Below, one piece after another: positions 6,327 through 14,927 of a DNA stretch of 64,000 nt. The translations under genes and the position numbers were made by a program. The notes beneath the pieces were generated by a model. It did not search any database. It was not told the DNA's origin and was given only the letters and a program-made list of their open reading frames with translations. The DNA comes from an uncultured Helicobacteraceae bacterium (GTDB lineage Bacteria > Campylobacterota > Campylobacteria > Campylobacterales > Helicobacteraceae): contig CAKUOH010000001.1 of assembly GCA_934668765.1 (NCBI GenBank), positions 124,001-188,000 on the forward strand, in the 5' to 3' direction. Each line of letters begins with the position of its first letter. Position 1 is the stretch's first letter.

Positions 6327-9281
6327 TTAATTGCCTATAATTTCTCTAACACCCTTGCTATTGGGCGGAGATAGGAATCCATTCTTTTCTAATAGCTCTA
6401 CAATGCTTGCCGCCTTGTTGAATCCTACGCCAAGTCCCCGCTGCAAGTAGCTAATAGAAGTTTTGCCACTTTGGTTTATAATTTCTTTTGCGCGTTCGAT
6501 GTAATCGCCCTCACTGCTTATTTGTGTAGGTTGCGGTGTGCCAACAGGCTCTTTTTGCTCTAATGAGAAAAATTCATCATACTCCACTTCTTGCTGTGAT
6601 TTTAAAAACTCCACAACGCGCTCAATCTCGCGCTCATCGTTATATGGCGCGTGAAGTCTTACGATATTATTTGTCTTTGAAAAAAGCATATCGCCACGCC
6701 CAAGCAATGCCTCCGCGCCTGTCTCATCTAAAATGACTTTGGAATCAATCTTTGAACCCACGCGATAGCTGATTTTGGAGGGCAAATTGCCTTTGATTAA
6801 GCCCGTTACGACATTTACCGTTGGGCGTTGTGTGGCAATTATTAGGTGAATCCCACTAGCCCTTGCTTTGCCTGCTAGTGAAATCAAAAACTGCTCTGCT
6901 TCGCGCCCTCCCATTATCATCAAATCCGCAAATTCATCGATGATTATGACAATATAAGGCAGTTTGTCCATTTGATTATCGCCACCATTTGCTTCTGCAA
7001 GTTCATTATAGCTTACTATCGTCTTAACCTTTGCCTTATCCATTAGCTCATAGCGGCGATTCATTTCCTCAACCGCCTTGCTTAAAGCAATAATCGCCTT
7101 TTTTGGGTCGGTGATTATAGGCGTTAGCAAATGCGGAATGTCCTTATAAAGCCCAAATTCAAGGAATTTTGGGTCAATCATAATGAAACGCAAATCCTTT
7201 GGCGTGTGCTTATAAAGCAAAGATAAAATCATCGCATTTATGCCGACACTTTTCCCGCTGCCCGTAGTCCCAGCGATTAGCAAATGTGGTAACTTCGCCA
7301 AATCCTCAATCACAGGATTGCCGATAACATCTTTGCCAAGTGCGATGGGGAGATTTGCATTTGAATTGCGAAATTCCTCGCTCTCAAAAATCTCACGCAA
7401 AAAAATCGTCTGAATCTTATTGTTTGGAATCTCAATGCCGACTACATCTTTGCCAGGGATTGGAGCTTGAATACGAATGCTAGTGGCTTTTAACGCCATT
7501 GATAAATCATCTTGCAGATTTTGAATGCGCGAAACCTTGACATTTGGCGCGGGGCGAAACTCAAAAGTCGTAACCACAGGTCCGCTATAAGTGCGCACAA
7601 TATCGCCCTCGATTTTAAAAACGCGCAGTTTGTTGAAAAGATTTTGCACCTTTATGTCAATCTCGCTATCATCAATATCGATTTTTTGCGATAAGGGTGG
7701 ATTTAGCAGGTTTAGTGGCGGGAGATGAAATGTGCCATCATTGCTTTGGGTTGTGCTTTGATTTGCATTTAGATTCGTATCAAAATTTGGATTTGTGGCG
7801 TGAATCGCATTTGGATTTGCGCTTTGATTTATAATATTTTGCGGTGGCGTTAGATTGCTAGGCTCTAAATCAAAGAAATTTTCGTTAAATTCATCATTAT
7901 TGCTATTGTCGTCATTTACGATAGATTCGGCATTTTGTCGCGCTAATGCTTCATTGCGCGTGTAAATATATGGATTTGTGTTATTTGCGCTACTTTTGGA
8001 AAACTGCGAATCTTGCGGATTTTGCGCGTGATTCGTGGTATTTGTAGTATTTTGCAAATCTTTTGAATTATCTGAATCGCTCCTTAAATCGCTCAAATCC
8101 ACTTTAAAATCCTTGAAATTCTGCGTATCCCGCGAATCTTGGGGTGCATTTTGCGAATCTGGCTTTTTATGTTGTGAGAAATCCATAAAAATCTGCGAAT
8201 CCTCCGCCAAATCTTCCGCACTATCATTGCTATTGCCCGAATCTATGGGCGTTATAGACTTTATGTCGCCTAATTTTTGGCGCATTTTGGCGATTTTTAA
8301 CCTTTCCTCTAACCGCTTTTGCGCCCGTGAGAGCGAGTTATTGATTTCATTTAAAACATCAATATCGTCCGTTGAATCAATCACGCTATTATCTAACATA
8401 TTGTCATAAAATGTCTTGCTCTTGGGAAATTCAATATCATAACTATCGATTTTATCCACAATCTCCACGCGATGATGAGGTTCGCTATCTAAATCTCGCG
8501 GGTCTGGCGTGTAAATCCCCACAATCGCATCGCTATTTTCGCTTCTTGCGATGCCATCAATAATGTGTGTTGTGGTATTATCGCCACTATCGCTTAAAAA
8601 ATCTTTCATATTATCTAATCTTGAATCGTGCGCAAGGCGCGAATCGTAGCTAAAATCGCGATTAGATTCGATGGATTCGATAGACTCACTAGATTCAATG
8701 CTAATATTGCGCACATTGTGTTTGGATTCTTGTGAATCTTGTGCGTGGATTAGCCCTAATGAACCCTTTTTTTGTGGCATATTACGCGGTGGATTTGGCA
8801 TTAAATTGCTTAAATCCACTCTATCATCAAGCGGGGATTGCTTTGCTGTTTTTTCCATATTGCGCGAATTTAGGCGCGAATCCAAATGCTCTTTTTGTGG
8901 CAAAGGTGTGCGTGTAATGGCGTCATCTAGCATATCATTTTCACTTGCGATAAAATCATCTTGCCACTCTGTATCTGCTAGATTGCGCGTTTGTGGGATT
9001 TGGCTGTGCTGTATGAAATTTTTAATGTCATTTGCTTCATTTATAGTTTTGGTGCGAATCGCATCTGCTTCATCTTTAAATTCGCGCTCAATTAGCTCAT
9101 CATCGCTTAATTTTTCGCGGCTAGCTTTTTTCTCTGCTTGTTGAATCCGCTTGATAATGGGGCTATTTTCGTTAATTAGTTTTTTTTTGGGCGGAATGTC
9201 AATGGATTTAGGTGGCGTTTGTGGTGTGCTATCCTTTTGTGGTGCGGTTTTTACAAGCTTTATTCTCTGTTCTAATTCCAT
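6327..9281 (-). CDS. ftsK: FtsK/SpoIIIE-type DNA translocase without a membrane domain
   Basis: A 984-residue protein. The first ~540 residues are hydrophilic, rich in Asp, Asn, Ser and Gln (SIESSESIESIES), with no hydrophobic stretch long enough to cross a membrane. Then come the FtsK alpha domain (SGPVVTTFEFRPAP), the motor with Walker A GTTGSGKS near 670 and Walker B IIIDEFAD near 782, and a C-terminal gamma winged helix (SYLQRGLGVGFNKAASIVE) that reads KOPS-like sites in relatives. Usual FtsK proteins carry four N-terminal transmembrane helices; this layout resembles soluble SftA. An upstream TTG at 9356 is rejected because it lies before the -10 box. The start at ATG 9281 has only a weak ribosome site. 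Confidence 0.9.
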   Translation of the reverse strand: MELEQRIKLVKTAPQKDSTPQTPPKSIDIPPKKKLINENSPIIKRIQQAEKKASREKLSDDELIEREFKDEADAIRTKTINEANDIKNFIQHSQIPQTRNLADTEWQDDFIASENDMLDDAITRTPLPQKEHLDSRLNSRNMEKTAKQSPLDDRVDLSNLMPNPPRNMPQKKGSLGLIHAQDSQESKHNVRNISIESSESIESIESNRDFSYDSRLAHDSRLDNMKDFLSDSGDNTTTHIIDGIARSENSDAIVGIYTPDPRDLDSEPHHRVEIVDKIDSYDIEFPKSKTFYDNMLDNSVIDSTDDIDVLNEINNSLSRAQKRLEERLKIAKMRQKLGDIKSITPIDSGNSNDSAEDLAEDSQIFMDFSQHKKPDSQNAPQDSRDTQNFKDFKVDLSDLRSDSDNSKDLQNTTNTTNHAQNPQDSQFSKSSANNTNPYIYTRNEALARQNAESIVNDDNSNNDEFNENFFDLEPSNLTPPQNIINQSANPNAIHATNPNFDTNLNANQSTTQSNDGTFHLPPLNLLNPPLSQKIDIDDSEIDIKVQNLFNKLRVFKIEGDIVRTYSGPVVTTFEFRPAPNVKVSRIQNLQDDLSMALKATSIRIQAPIPGKDVVGIEIPNNKIQTIFLREIFESEEFRNSNANLPIALGKDVIGNPVIEDLAKLPHLLIAGTTGSGKSVGINAMILSLLYKHTPKDLRFIMIDPKFLEFGLYKDIPHLLTPIITDPKKAIIALSKAVEEMNRRYELMDKAKVKTIVSYNELAEANGGDNQMDKLPYIVIIIDEFADLMIMGGREAEQFLISLAGKARASGIHLIIATQRPTVNVVTGLIKGNLPSKISYRVGSKIDSKVILDETGAEALLGRGDMLFSKTNNIVRLHAPYNDEREIERVVEFLKSQQEVEYDEFFSLEQKEPVGTPQPTQISSEGDYIERAKEIINQSGKTSISYLQRGLGVGFNKAASIVELLEKNGFLSPPNSKGVREIIGN

Positions 9282-9318
9282 AAATTTTATATCCAAAAAT
9301 GCAAATTTTTCTTGTGAA

Positions 9319-9350
9319 ATTATAGCATATAAATTTTTCTGTGCTACAAT
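9319..9350. promoter_or_regulatory. Divergent extended -10 promoters for ftsK and the 9384 gene
   Basis: Minus strand: TGCTATAAT with the hexamer at 9324-9319, 38 bases before the ftsK ATG. Plus strand: TGCTACAAT with the hexamer at 9345-9350, about 33 bases before the ATG at 9384. The hexamers are only 20 bases apart, so the two polymerases would compete. Confidence 0.6.
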
Positions 9351-9383
9351 ACGCAAAAAAATTAAATCTTTGGGATTTTGGAA

Positions 9384-9614
9384 ATGGAAGAAATATTATT
9401 AGAGAAATTTCTGCAAAATAGCACCATAGATAAGCCTATGGTAGTAAAAAAAGATGGCGAGGAAATTTGTAAGGTGCTAAATGATGAGGGATTGCTATTA
9501 AGTTTAGTCGTGCCACAAATGGGAGATTGTAGTTTAGAGCAACAAGGCGAATCGCTAGAGATTATGCAAAATAAAGCGCAAAAAATCGCGCAAAATATAA
9601 AAATGGATACTTAA
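9384..9614 (+). CDS. Small conserved-looking cytoplasmic protein, unknown
   Basis: A 76-residue acidic protein starting MEEILLEKFLQN, with no signal peptide or transmembrane segment and no motif I recognise. The ATG at 9384 is used because GGGA lies about eight bases upstream; a TTG two codons earlier is less likely. It begins an operon with the cold-shock-like/coiled-coil gene that starts two bases after its stop, so the two products may act together (inference). The promoter is the TGCTACAAT at 9342-9350. Confidence 0.65.
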   Translation: MEEILLEKFLQNSTIDKPMVVKKDGEEICKVLNDEGLLLSLVVPQMGDCSLEQQGESLEIMQNKAQKIAQNIKMDT

Positions 9615-9616
9615 AT

Positions 9617-11062
9617 ATGCACGGCAGAATCGTTCAATATTCGCATACCACAGGCATTGGAATCATAATCAATCATCACCGCAAACTTTTTGATTTTAAA
9701 CTCTCAAATTGGCAGGATAAGACGCGAATCCCAGAGATTGACTTGCTTGTAGATTTTAAACTTGATGAGGACACCAATAAAGTCTCATATCTTGTTAGTA
9801 GCAAATATCAGGAATTTACCAGCGACAGCATTGTAAAAGAGAGAGATTTTTGGAACACTAATACCGATGAGGAGTTAGAGCGATTAGAGCAGGGCGTTTT
9901 TGAGGATTTAATCGCCAAAACCGTCAAAGAAACGGATTATATGATAATTAGCGACATAAAGCCCAGCATTACTATTGAGAATTTTATGAAATACCATTTT
10001 AGCAATGAAAATAATATCATAAACTACGCGCTAAAGCTCCCCACTTGCGGATATGAGCTACTTGACTATCGAATCGTTACAAAATTTTTGATGCGGACAC
10101 TTGATTCGCTTATTTATACAGAAAAGCGCATTACAAAAGATTCGCTGTCCGCGTATTTGGAGATTTATAGTAAATTGCAATATTTTGTAACGCCATTTTA
10201 TATCGGTATGCAAGATTCAAAGAAGGTCTATGAAGAGCTTTTTTTATCTCAGCAGCTATATTTTATCTCTGCAAAGCGTAAATTGCTTGATACCAAAGAT
10301 GAATTATTGCGAATCGATAGCCGTTTGCGTATGACAAAAAGCTCTATTTCAAGCAACGAGCAAAGGCTTTCAGGCTCACAAAACAAGCAACAAGCCGAAG
10401 TGCGAGAGCGACTAAACAAACTCCAAGTCCAAAGCAAAGAGCTTATAGAAGCAAAAGCGCAAAATCTAAAGCTAAAAGAAAAGCTAGAAAAGCTCATCGA
10501 TGAATTTAGCAAAAGATATGAATCTAGCTTTGCCCAGCAGTTTGAATCTGTCAAAGAGCAGGTTTTTAAGCAAATCAAAATTGCGCTAAATACCACCGTA
10601 ACTTCGCTAGATAATAAAATGTGGCAGCTTGGAATGCAAAGCGACCCCATTAAAAATCACTATTTTAGGCTAAATACAAACTATTCATTTTGTATAATGG
10701 CTTTTATCTTGCAATACATTCGCACACTTGATACCACAAAGCTAAATGACGCAAATAGGATTCTATACTCTTATGTTACGCGATATAGGGAGCGCAATAC
10801 CAAAAGCGTCCTAATTGTCTCGGCAAATGAAAGGCTAAATAATAAATTGCGAATCAATCTTCTTTCAATGTATAAGGATTTTTTGATTACTTTTATTGAT
10901 AAAAAAATGGAGTATGAGATTACTATCGCAAATCAGCATTTTGATTTTATCATTATTGATAATGAGCTAGAAAATGCTGTCCCTATCGAAATGGTAATAT
11001 TTGGCAAAAGCAAAAAAACAAACAAAAATTCAAAATTTATCATCTATCAGATTCAAAGATAG
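9617..11062 (+). CDS. Cold-shock-like OB fold, coiled coil and receiver-like domain protein
   Basis: A 481-residue protein of unknown function. Residues 1-65 resemble a cold-shock/OB fold: MHGRIVQYSHTTGIGIIIN, a FDFKLSNW strand and LLVDFKLDEDTNKVSYLV. Residues about 65-195 are mixed helix and strand. A coiled coil spans about 205-310 (many Leu/Glu/Lys, such as RERLNKLQVQSKELIEAK). The C-terminus (about 395-481) looks like a response-regulator receiver fold: VLIVSANERLNNKLR, then FDFIIIDNEL with an Asp where the phosphoacceptor would be. No output helix-turn-helix follows. It starts two bases after the small gene upstream. Domain calls are by eye; the function is not assigned. Confidence 0.7.
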   Translation: MHGRIVQYSHTTGIGIIINHHRKLFDFKLSNWQDKTRIPEIDLLVDFKLDEDTNKVSYLVSSKYQEFTSDSIVKERDFWNTNTDEELERLEQGVFEDLIAKTVKETDYMIISDIKPSITIENFMKYHFSNENNIINYALKLPTCGYELLDYRIVTKFLMRTLDSLIYTEKRITKDSLSAYLEIYSKLQYFVTPFYIGMQDSKKVYEELFLSQQLYFISAKRKLLDTKDELLRIDSRLRMTKSSISSNEQRLSGSQNKQQAEVRERLNKLQVQSKELIEAKAQNLKLKEKLEKLIDEFSKRYESSFAQQFESVKEQVFKQIKIALNTTVTSLDNKMWQLGMQSDPIKNHYFRLNTNYSFCIMAFILQYIRTLDTTKLNDANRILYSYVTRYRERNTKSVLIVSANERLNNKLRINLLSMYKDFLITFIDKKMEYEITIANQHFDFIIIDNELENAVPIEMVIFGKSKKTNKNSKFIIYQIQR

Positions 11063-11131
11063 TGTGAAACGCATTAGAATTACGAATCTTGCAATGACAA
11101 AAATCCATAGATTCATACTAAAATGCGAATT

Positions 11132-11176
11132 TAAAGCGAGTTTAGCGCGAATCTAACACAGATTAGTTTCGCTTTA
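11132..11176. terminator. Possible bidirectional hairpin terminator
   Basis: TAAAGCGA (11132-11139) and TCGCTTTA (11169-11176) are perfect arms. Inside them AATCT-AACAC-AGATT forms a second stem. It lies between two convergent genes. There is no strong run of T, so termination is an inference. Confidence 0.35.
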
Positions 11177-11191
11177 AGATTTGCTCTAAAT

Positions 11192-11572
11192 TTACTGCAC
11201 TTTAAGCAACTTTTGCACTTCTTTTGCGCGTTTTTTAAGCTCATCTAAATCTTTTGTGTCTTTAAAGTAATTGCAAAAGGATTCCTTTGCTTTTAGTAGC
11301 TCATCATAAGCTTCGATTGCCTTATGTCCCTCTTTTGTTAGCACCGAGCCACTGCCACCTTTTCCGCCGATAAATCGCTCCACAAGCGGTTTGTCCGCGA
11401 GTTTATTTATCGTATTGATATTATCCCACGCGGCTTTGTAGCTCATACTCATATTTTTCGCGCTTTTTGACATTGAGCCTTCATTGACTATGCCTTTTAG
11501 CAAATCCACGCGCCCAAGCCCTAAATAATTTTTGCCGTCCTTTTTTACCCAAAATCGCCCGTGAATCTCCAT
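11192..11572 (-). CDS. ModE-like winged-helix transcription regulator
   Basis: A 126-residue protein matching the N-terminal DNA-binding domain of ModE: LLKGIVNEGSMSKSAKNMSMSYKAAWDNINTIN is the helix-turn-helix, and GGKGGSGSVLTKEG is the wing. It has no C-terminal molybdate-binding (MOP) domains, as in other short ModE-like proteins, so whether it senses molybdate is unknown. mobA (24561) in this window shows the organism makes molybdopterin guanine dinucleotide cofactor. The ATG at 11572 has GGAGG upstream. It is the last gene of the EAL-GGDEF operon, 17 bases after the cyclase. Confidence 0.8.
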   Translation of the reverse strand: MEIHGRFWVKKDGKNYLGLGRVDLLKGIVNEGSMSKSAKNMSMSYKAAWDNINTINKLADKPLVERFIGGKGGSGSVLTKEGHKAIEAYDELLKAKESFCNYFKDTKDLDELKKRAKEVQKLLKVQ

Positions 11573-11589
11573 TTTTGCCTCCCTTAAAT

Positions 11590-13077
11590 TTAATCAAAAA
11601 ATAAATTGATTTTATTTCCCTTTTTTTCTTTATACATAATTTTATCCGCCTCAATAATGCAAGATTCGACATTCATTCCTTTTTTGTATTCGATAATGCC
11701 CTTACTTACGCGAATCGTATATCGATACTTGCCACTTTTATTTTTGCGCTCAAAATCCTCTTTGATTCGTCCCCAAATGCTTTCAATATCGCTTAATTTG
11801 TGATTTACAAACACGATTAAAAATTCATCGCCACCGATTCGGACGATAATATCGCCTCGCCGTAAATGTCTGCGAATCGTGCTTATCGCGGTGGTTATCA
11901 GCTCATCGCCAAATTTATGTCCAAATTTGTCATTTGCTGTTTTTAAGTCATCAATATCAATTAGGCAAATATGAAGCGTGGTGGGCAGTTTTTTAAATAA
12001 AATAAACCGCGTTAGTAATCTACTTATCGCATTTTTATGCGCAATATTGTAGTTTGCAATAAGCGATTCAATTACAGCAAAGCCCTTGCGCCTATTGAGC
12101 GCACCTGTAAGCTGACAAGTATTTGCCAAAAGATTGCTTTTTATGCGCGTGATAATGATAATGTATAAAATCACGCAGGTAAAGAGTATAAACACATAGC
12201 CCAAAATCCAATAAAAGCTTTTTTCCCTAAAATCCGTGTATTTCACAAAAGAAGCAACGCTATTTATGTGGTATGGGCTGTCGTTTTTGTCGATAGGCTG
12301 AAATGAGAGAAAATACATTCGATTCACTTCAATGCTAAAATCATCAATTTGCGTCTTAGGGTAGATGACTTTATAAGTGAAAATGCCATCATCTGTCCTA
12401 AATTGCCCTACATTATTTAGTTGCATTTGCACCCACGCATCAGGGTAGAGAAATGAGAGATTTTTATTGCCTAAATAAATGTCATTCATATAATTATCAT
12501 TTAAAATATAGCTATCTTTGGATACAAGATAGATTCCTCTAATGTCAATTAGCTCATTTAAATCCAAATACGCCACAATATAGCCATAAACTGCGCCCTT
12601 GCGAATCAAAGGATAGCTCAAAAGCCGATAAGTCGCATTTAACTTGTCATTATAAACAATCGCGCTTTTTAGTGTGTCTTTGGCGATATATGGCTTAAAT
12701 CCTAGCATTTGGGCGAATTTGGGATTGCTAGATTTGATAAATTTGCCATTTTTATCGGCAATGCCGACAAAATCATACGCTGTATTTTGCTTTAAAAAAA
12801 TATCTACATTGCCTTTTAGATACTCAAATTCTAGCAATTTCACATAATCGATAAAATGACGCACTTGGCGGTTATGTATCACTTTAGCAATCTTAGCGGT
12901 GCTAGTGATATTTTGCATAATTTCTTTTTCGTGCAAGGCAAGATTGTCGTTAATGTATTGGATTCGATTGATGACAAATAGCACAAGATAAAAGATGGTA
13001 AACCCCGCAATCATAAAAATCAAAATGTGGATTTTTTGCCCTGCTATGGATTTTTTGATTGCGTTGCTTGTTGCCAT
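11590..13077 (-). CDS. Membrane diguanylate cyclase (GGDEF) with extracytoplasmic sensor
   Basis: A 495-residue inner-membrane protein. Transmembrane helices at about 15-38 and 283-305 enclose a periplasmic sensor domain of about 240 residues, probably Cache-like (FVGIADKNGKFIKSSNP, YPLIRKGAVYGYIVAYLDL). The cytoplasmic GGDEF domain has an intact IGGDEF active site near 410 and an RRGD inhibitory I-site five residues before it, so it should make c-di-GMP and be product-inhibited. It follows the EAL gene by 15 bases, pairing synthesis with breakdown. The ligand is unknown. No strong ribosome site is visible before the ATG at 13077. Confidence 0.88.
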   Translation of the reverse strand: MATSNAIKKSIAGQKIHILIFMIAGFTIFYLVLFVINRIQYINDNLALHEKEIMQNITSTAKIAKVIHNRQVRHFIDYVKLLEFEYLKGNVDIFLKQNTAYDFVGIADKNGKFIKSSNPKFAQMLGFKPYIAKDTLKSAIVYNDKLNATYRLLSYPLIRKGAVYGYIVAYLDLNELIDIRGIYLVSKDSYILNDNYMNDIYLGNKNLSFLYPDAWVQMQLNNVGQFRTDDGIFTYKVIYPKTQIDDFSIEVNRMYFLSFQPIDKNDSPYHINSVASFVKYTDFREKSFYWILGYVFILFTCVILYIIIITRIKSNLLANTCQLTGALNRRKGFAVIESLIANYNIAHKNAISRLLTRFILFKKLPTTLHICLIDIDDLKTANDKFGHKFGDELITTAISTIRRHLRRGDIIVRIGGDEFLIVFVNHKLSDIESIWGRIKEDFERKNKSGKYRYTIRVSKGIIEYKKGMNVESCIIEADKIMYKEKKGNKINLFFD

Positions 13078-13092
13078 TTTATGCTTGAATCT

Positions 13093-14337
13093 TTATGAGA
13101 TTTTTACAGATGGATTGCTAGTGGCTTCCCCGATAAAATAACCTTGCGAAAACTCAATACCAAGATTTTCCACGAGATTTTGCACAGCTTTGGAATGCAC
13201 ATGCTCAGCAATGCACTGAACGCCGATATTTTTTGCAAAATCCGCAATAGAGCGGACGATTTTATGACTCATCGCATTTGAATCCATATTTTTGATAAAT
13301 CTGCCATCAATTTTAATGTAGTCAATTTGCATTTTGATTAGTCGCCCAAAGTTTGAGTTTGCATAGCCAAAGTCATCAATGGCGATTTTAAAGCCCATAT
13401 CCTTTAAAATCAAAATATTATTCACAATCAAATCATCATCAAACTCAATATCTTCCAAAATCTCAATGATGATTCGATTAGGATTTATGCCGTATTTTTC
13501 GCAACGATTCCGCAAGTAGTCAATCACCTGCGTATCGCGAATGTCCTCTTCGGTGATATTTATTGAAAATTCTAATTTATTTTTGGCAAACGCCTGAAAG
13601 CTATTATTGATAATCGAAAAGGTAATGCTTCGCATAAAGCCCATTAAGCGCACTTGCTCCAAAAAATCAAATGGATAAAGCACACGATTATTATCTAGCA
13701 AACGCGCTAGGCACTCAAATTTGGTGATTTTTTTAAGTTTATTATCATAAATGGGCTGATAAAATGGGACGATTTTGCCTTGCTGGACGGCATCTTTGAT
13801 AAGGGCATTATAAGCGATTTCTTTTGTCTGCTGCTCTTTAAAAATCTCATCATCAATGTCTAAAAAATAGATTTTTGAAACTAGCTTTTTGGCGTGTTTT
13901 ATCGCGCTAAATGCCTTTGGAATGATTATATCCACTTTGCCTACCACAAGTCCGCTTGAAATCATCACATCAACTTCGCTTAGATTCGTGCAGGTTTTGC
14001 GCTCAATAATTAGCGTTTTTAAAATATGCGCAAATTCTATGCCCTTTCTAGTGTCGATATTTGGGAATAAAATGCAGTATTTATCATCAGAGATTTGGAA
14101 AAACTTCGATTCAAGTGGGATTATTTCATTGACAATACCTAAAATCTCTTCACCAGCTTTTGAAACGACATTTGGCGAATAAACAGAAAACCACTCATCT
14201 AAATCCTCTAATTCAAAAAGCAGTAGCATCACTTCTCTATCGCGTGGCAAGTCGCTTAAATAGTGCAATAAAGCCTGCCTATCAAAGAGATAGTCAAAAA
14301 ACTCGCGCCCTTTCACGCTCTGCTTGAAGTTAATCAT
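13093..14337 (-). CDS. EAL c-di-GMP phosphodiesterase with degenerate GGDEF
   Basis: A 414-residue cytoplasmic protein. The N-terminal half is a GGDEF fold whose signature has decayed to SDDKY, so it should not cyclise GTP. The EAL domain (about 160-405) keeps the catalytic set: ECLAR in place of EALLR, FSINI, IIEILED, IDDFG, YIKIDG, CIAEHVH and the terminal FSQGYFIG. It probably hydrolyses c-di-GMP. The ATG at 14337 overlaps the TGA of the upstream gene (ATGA), so translation is coupled. Confidence 0.88.
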   Translation of the reverse strand: MINFKQSVKGREFFDYLFDRQALLHYLSDLPRDREVMLLLFELEDLDEWFSVYSPNVVSKAGEEILGIVNEIIPLESKFFQISDDKYCILFPNIDTRKGIEFAHILKTLIIERKTCTNLSEVDVMISSGLVVGKVDIIIPKAFSAIKHAKKLVSKIYFLDIDDEIFKEQQTKEIAYNALIKDAVQQGKIVPFYQPIYDNKLKKITKFECLARLLDNNRVLYPFDFLEQVRLMGFMRSITFSIINNSFQAFAKNKLEFSINITEEDIRDTQVIDYLRNRCEKYGINPNRIIIEILEDIEFDDDLIVNNILILKDMGFKIAIDDFGYANSNFGRLIKMQIDYIKIDGRFIKNMDSNAMSHKIVRSIADFAKNIGVQCIAEHVHSKAVQNLVENLGIEFSQGYFIGEATSNPSVKIS

Positions 14338-14711
14338 TCTAATGCCTTATTTAATAAATTATTTTCTAATTCTTGGAATCGCTTCTCCAAAGCATCGACT
14401 TGCTCTTTTTGGATTTGGGGATTTTGATTTGATTGATTCGTGCTTTGATTGCTTTTGTTTGCTTGATTTGACTGCAGATTCGCACGATTATTTGTTTGAT
14501 TTGTGTTGTTTTTATTTTGCAGATTCGGCGGAATCACACCTGCTGGCATTTTTATGAATCTATCCTCATAATTTTCGCCATCGCCTCTATGACGGATAAA
14601 AATATCGCCATTAAGATTGTTGTAAATGTAGGTATCCGTCCCGTCATTAAACATAACCCACGCACCAAAAAGATTGCTTATAAGAATGCAGATTGCCCAA
14701 ATTTTATACAT
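14334..14711 (-). CDS. Small exported Asn/Gln-rich protein, unknown
   Basis: A 125-residue protein with a signal-like hydrophobic N-terminus (MYKIWAICILISNLFGAWVMF), a short folded-looking part (TDTYIYNNLNGDIFIRHRGDG), then an Asn/Gln/Ser-rich linker and a C-terminal helix. No lipobox Cys is seen. I do not recognise a family. It leads the operon with the EAL and GGDEF genes and overlaps the EAL gene by four bases, so it may be a periplasmic partner of the signalling pair (inference). Confidence 0.6.
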   Translation of the reverse strand: MYKIWAICILISNLFGAWVMFNDGTDTYIYNNLNGDIFIRHRGDGENYEDRFIKMPAGVIPPNLQNKNNTNQTNNRANLQSNQANKSNQSTNQSNQNPQIQKEQVDALEKRFQELENNLLNKALE

Positions 14712-14927
14712 TTTATCCCTTAAATTGCTTGAGATTCGATTATTTTGCTGATAATTTTTTAAGATTTCACGCAGATTCTACAATAAAAATATTGTGAATC
14801 TTATTAAAATTTTATGTGATTTTTAGATTTAAGCGCGAATCTATGTTTGCTTTACAAAACATAAGCGCACATTAACCAAAAATGTGGCAAAATACGGCTT
14901 TAAAATTTATGATTCAAAGGATTAAAA

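Noticed and set aside
9180-9188. Poly-A/T tracts of 8-9 bases in ftsK, miaB (28173-28181) and a glycosyltransferase as phase-variation switches
   Set aside because: They encode Lys runs in intact frames in an AT-rich genome, and two are in housekeeping genes; no OFF state is evident.
9282-9356. TTG start of FtsK at 9356
   Set aside because: The segment contains the -10 box of ftsK on the same strand, so it would not be transcribed.
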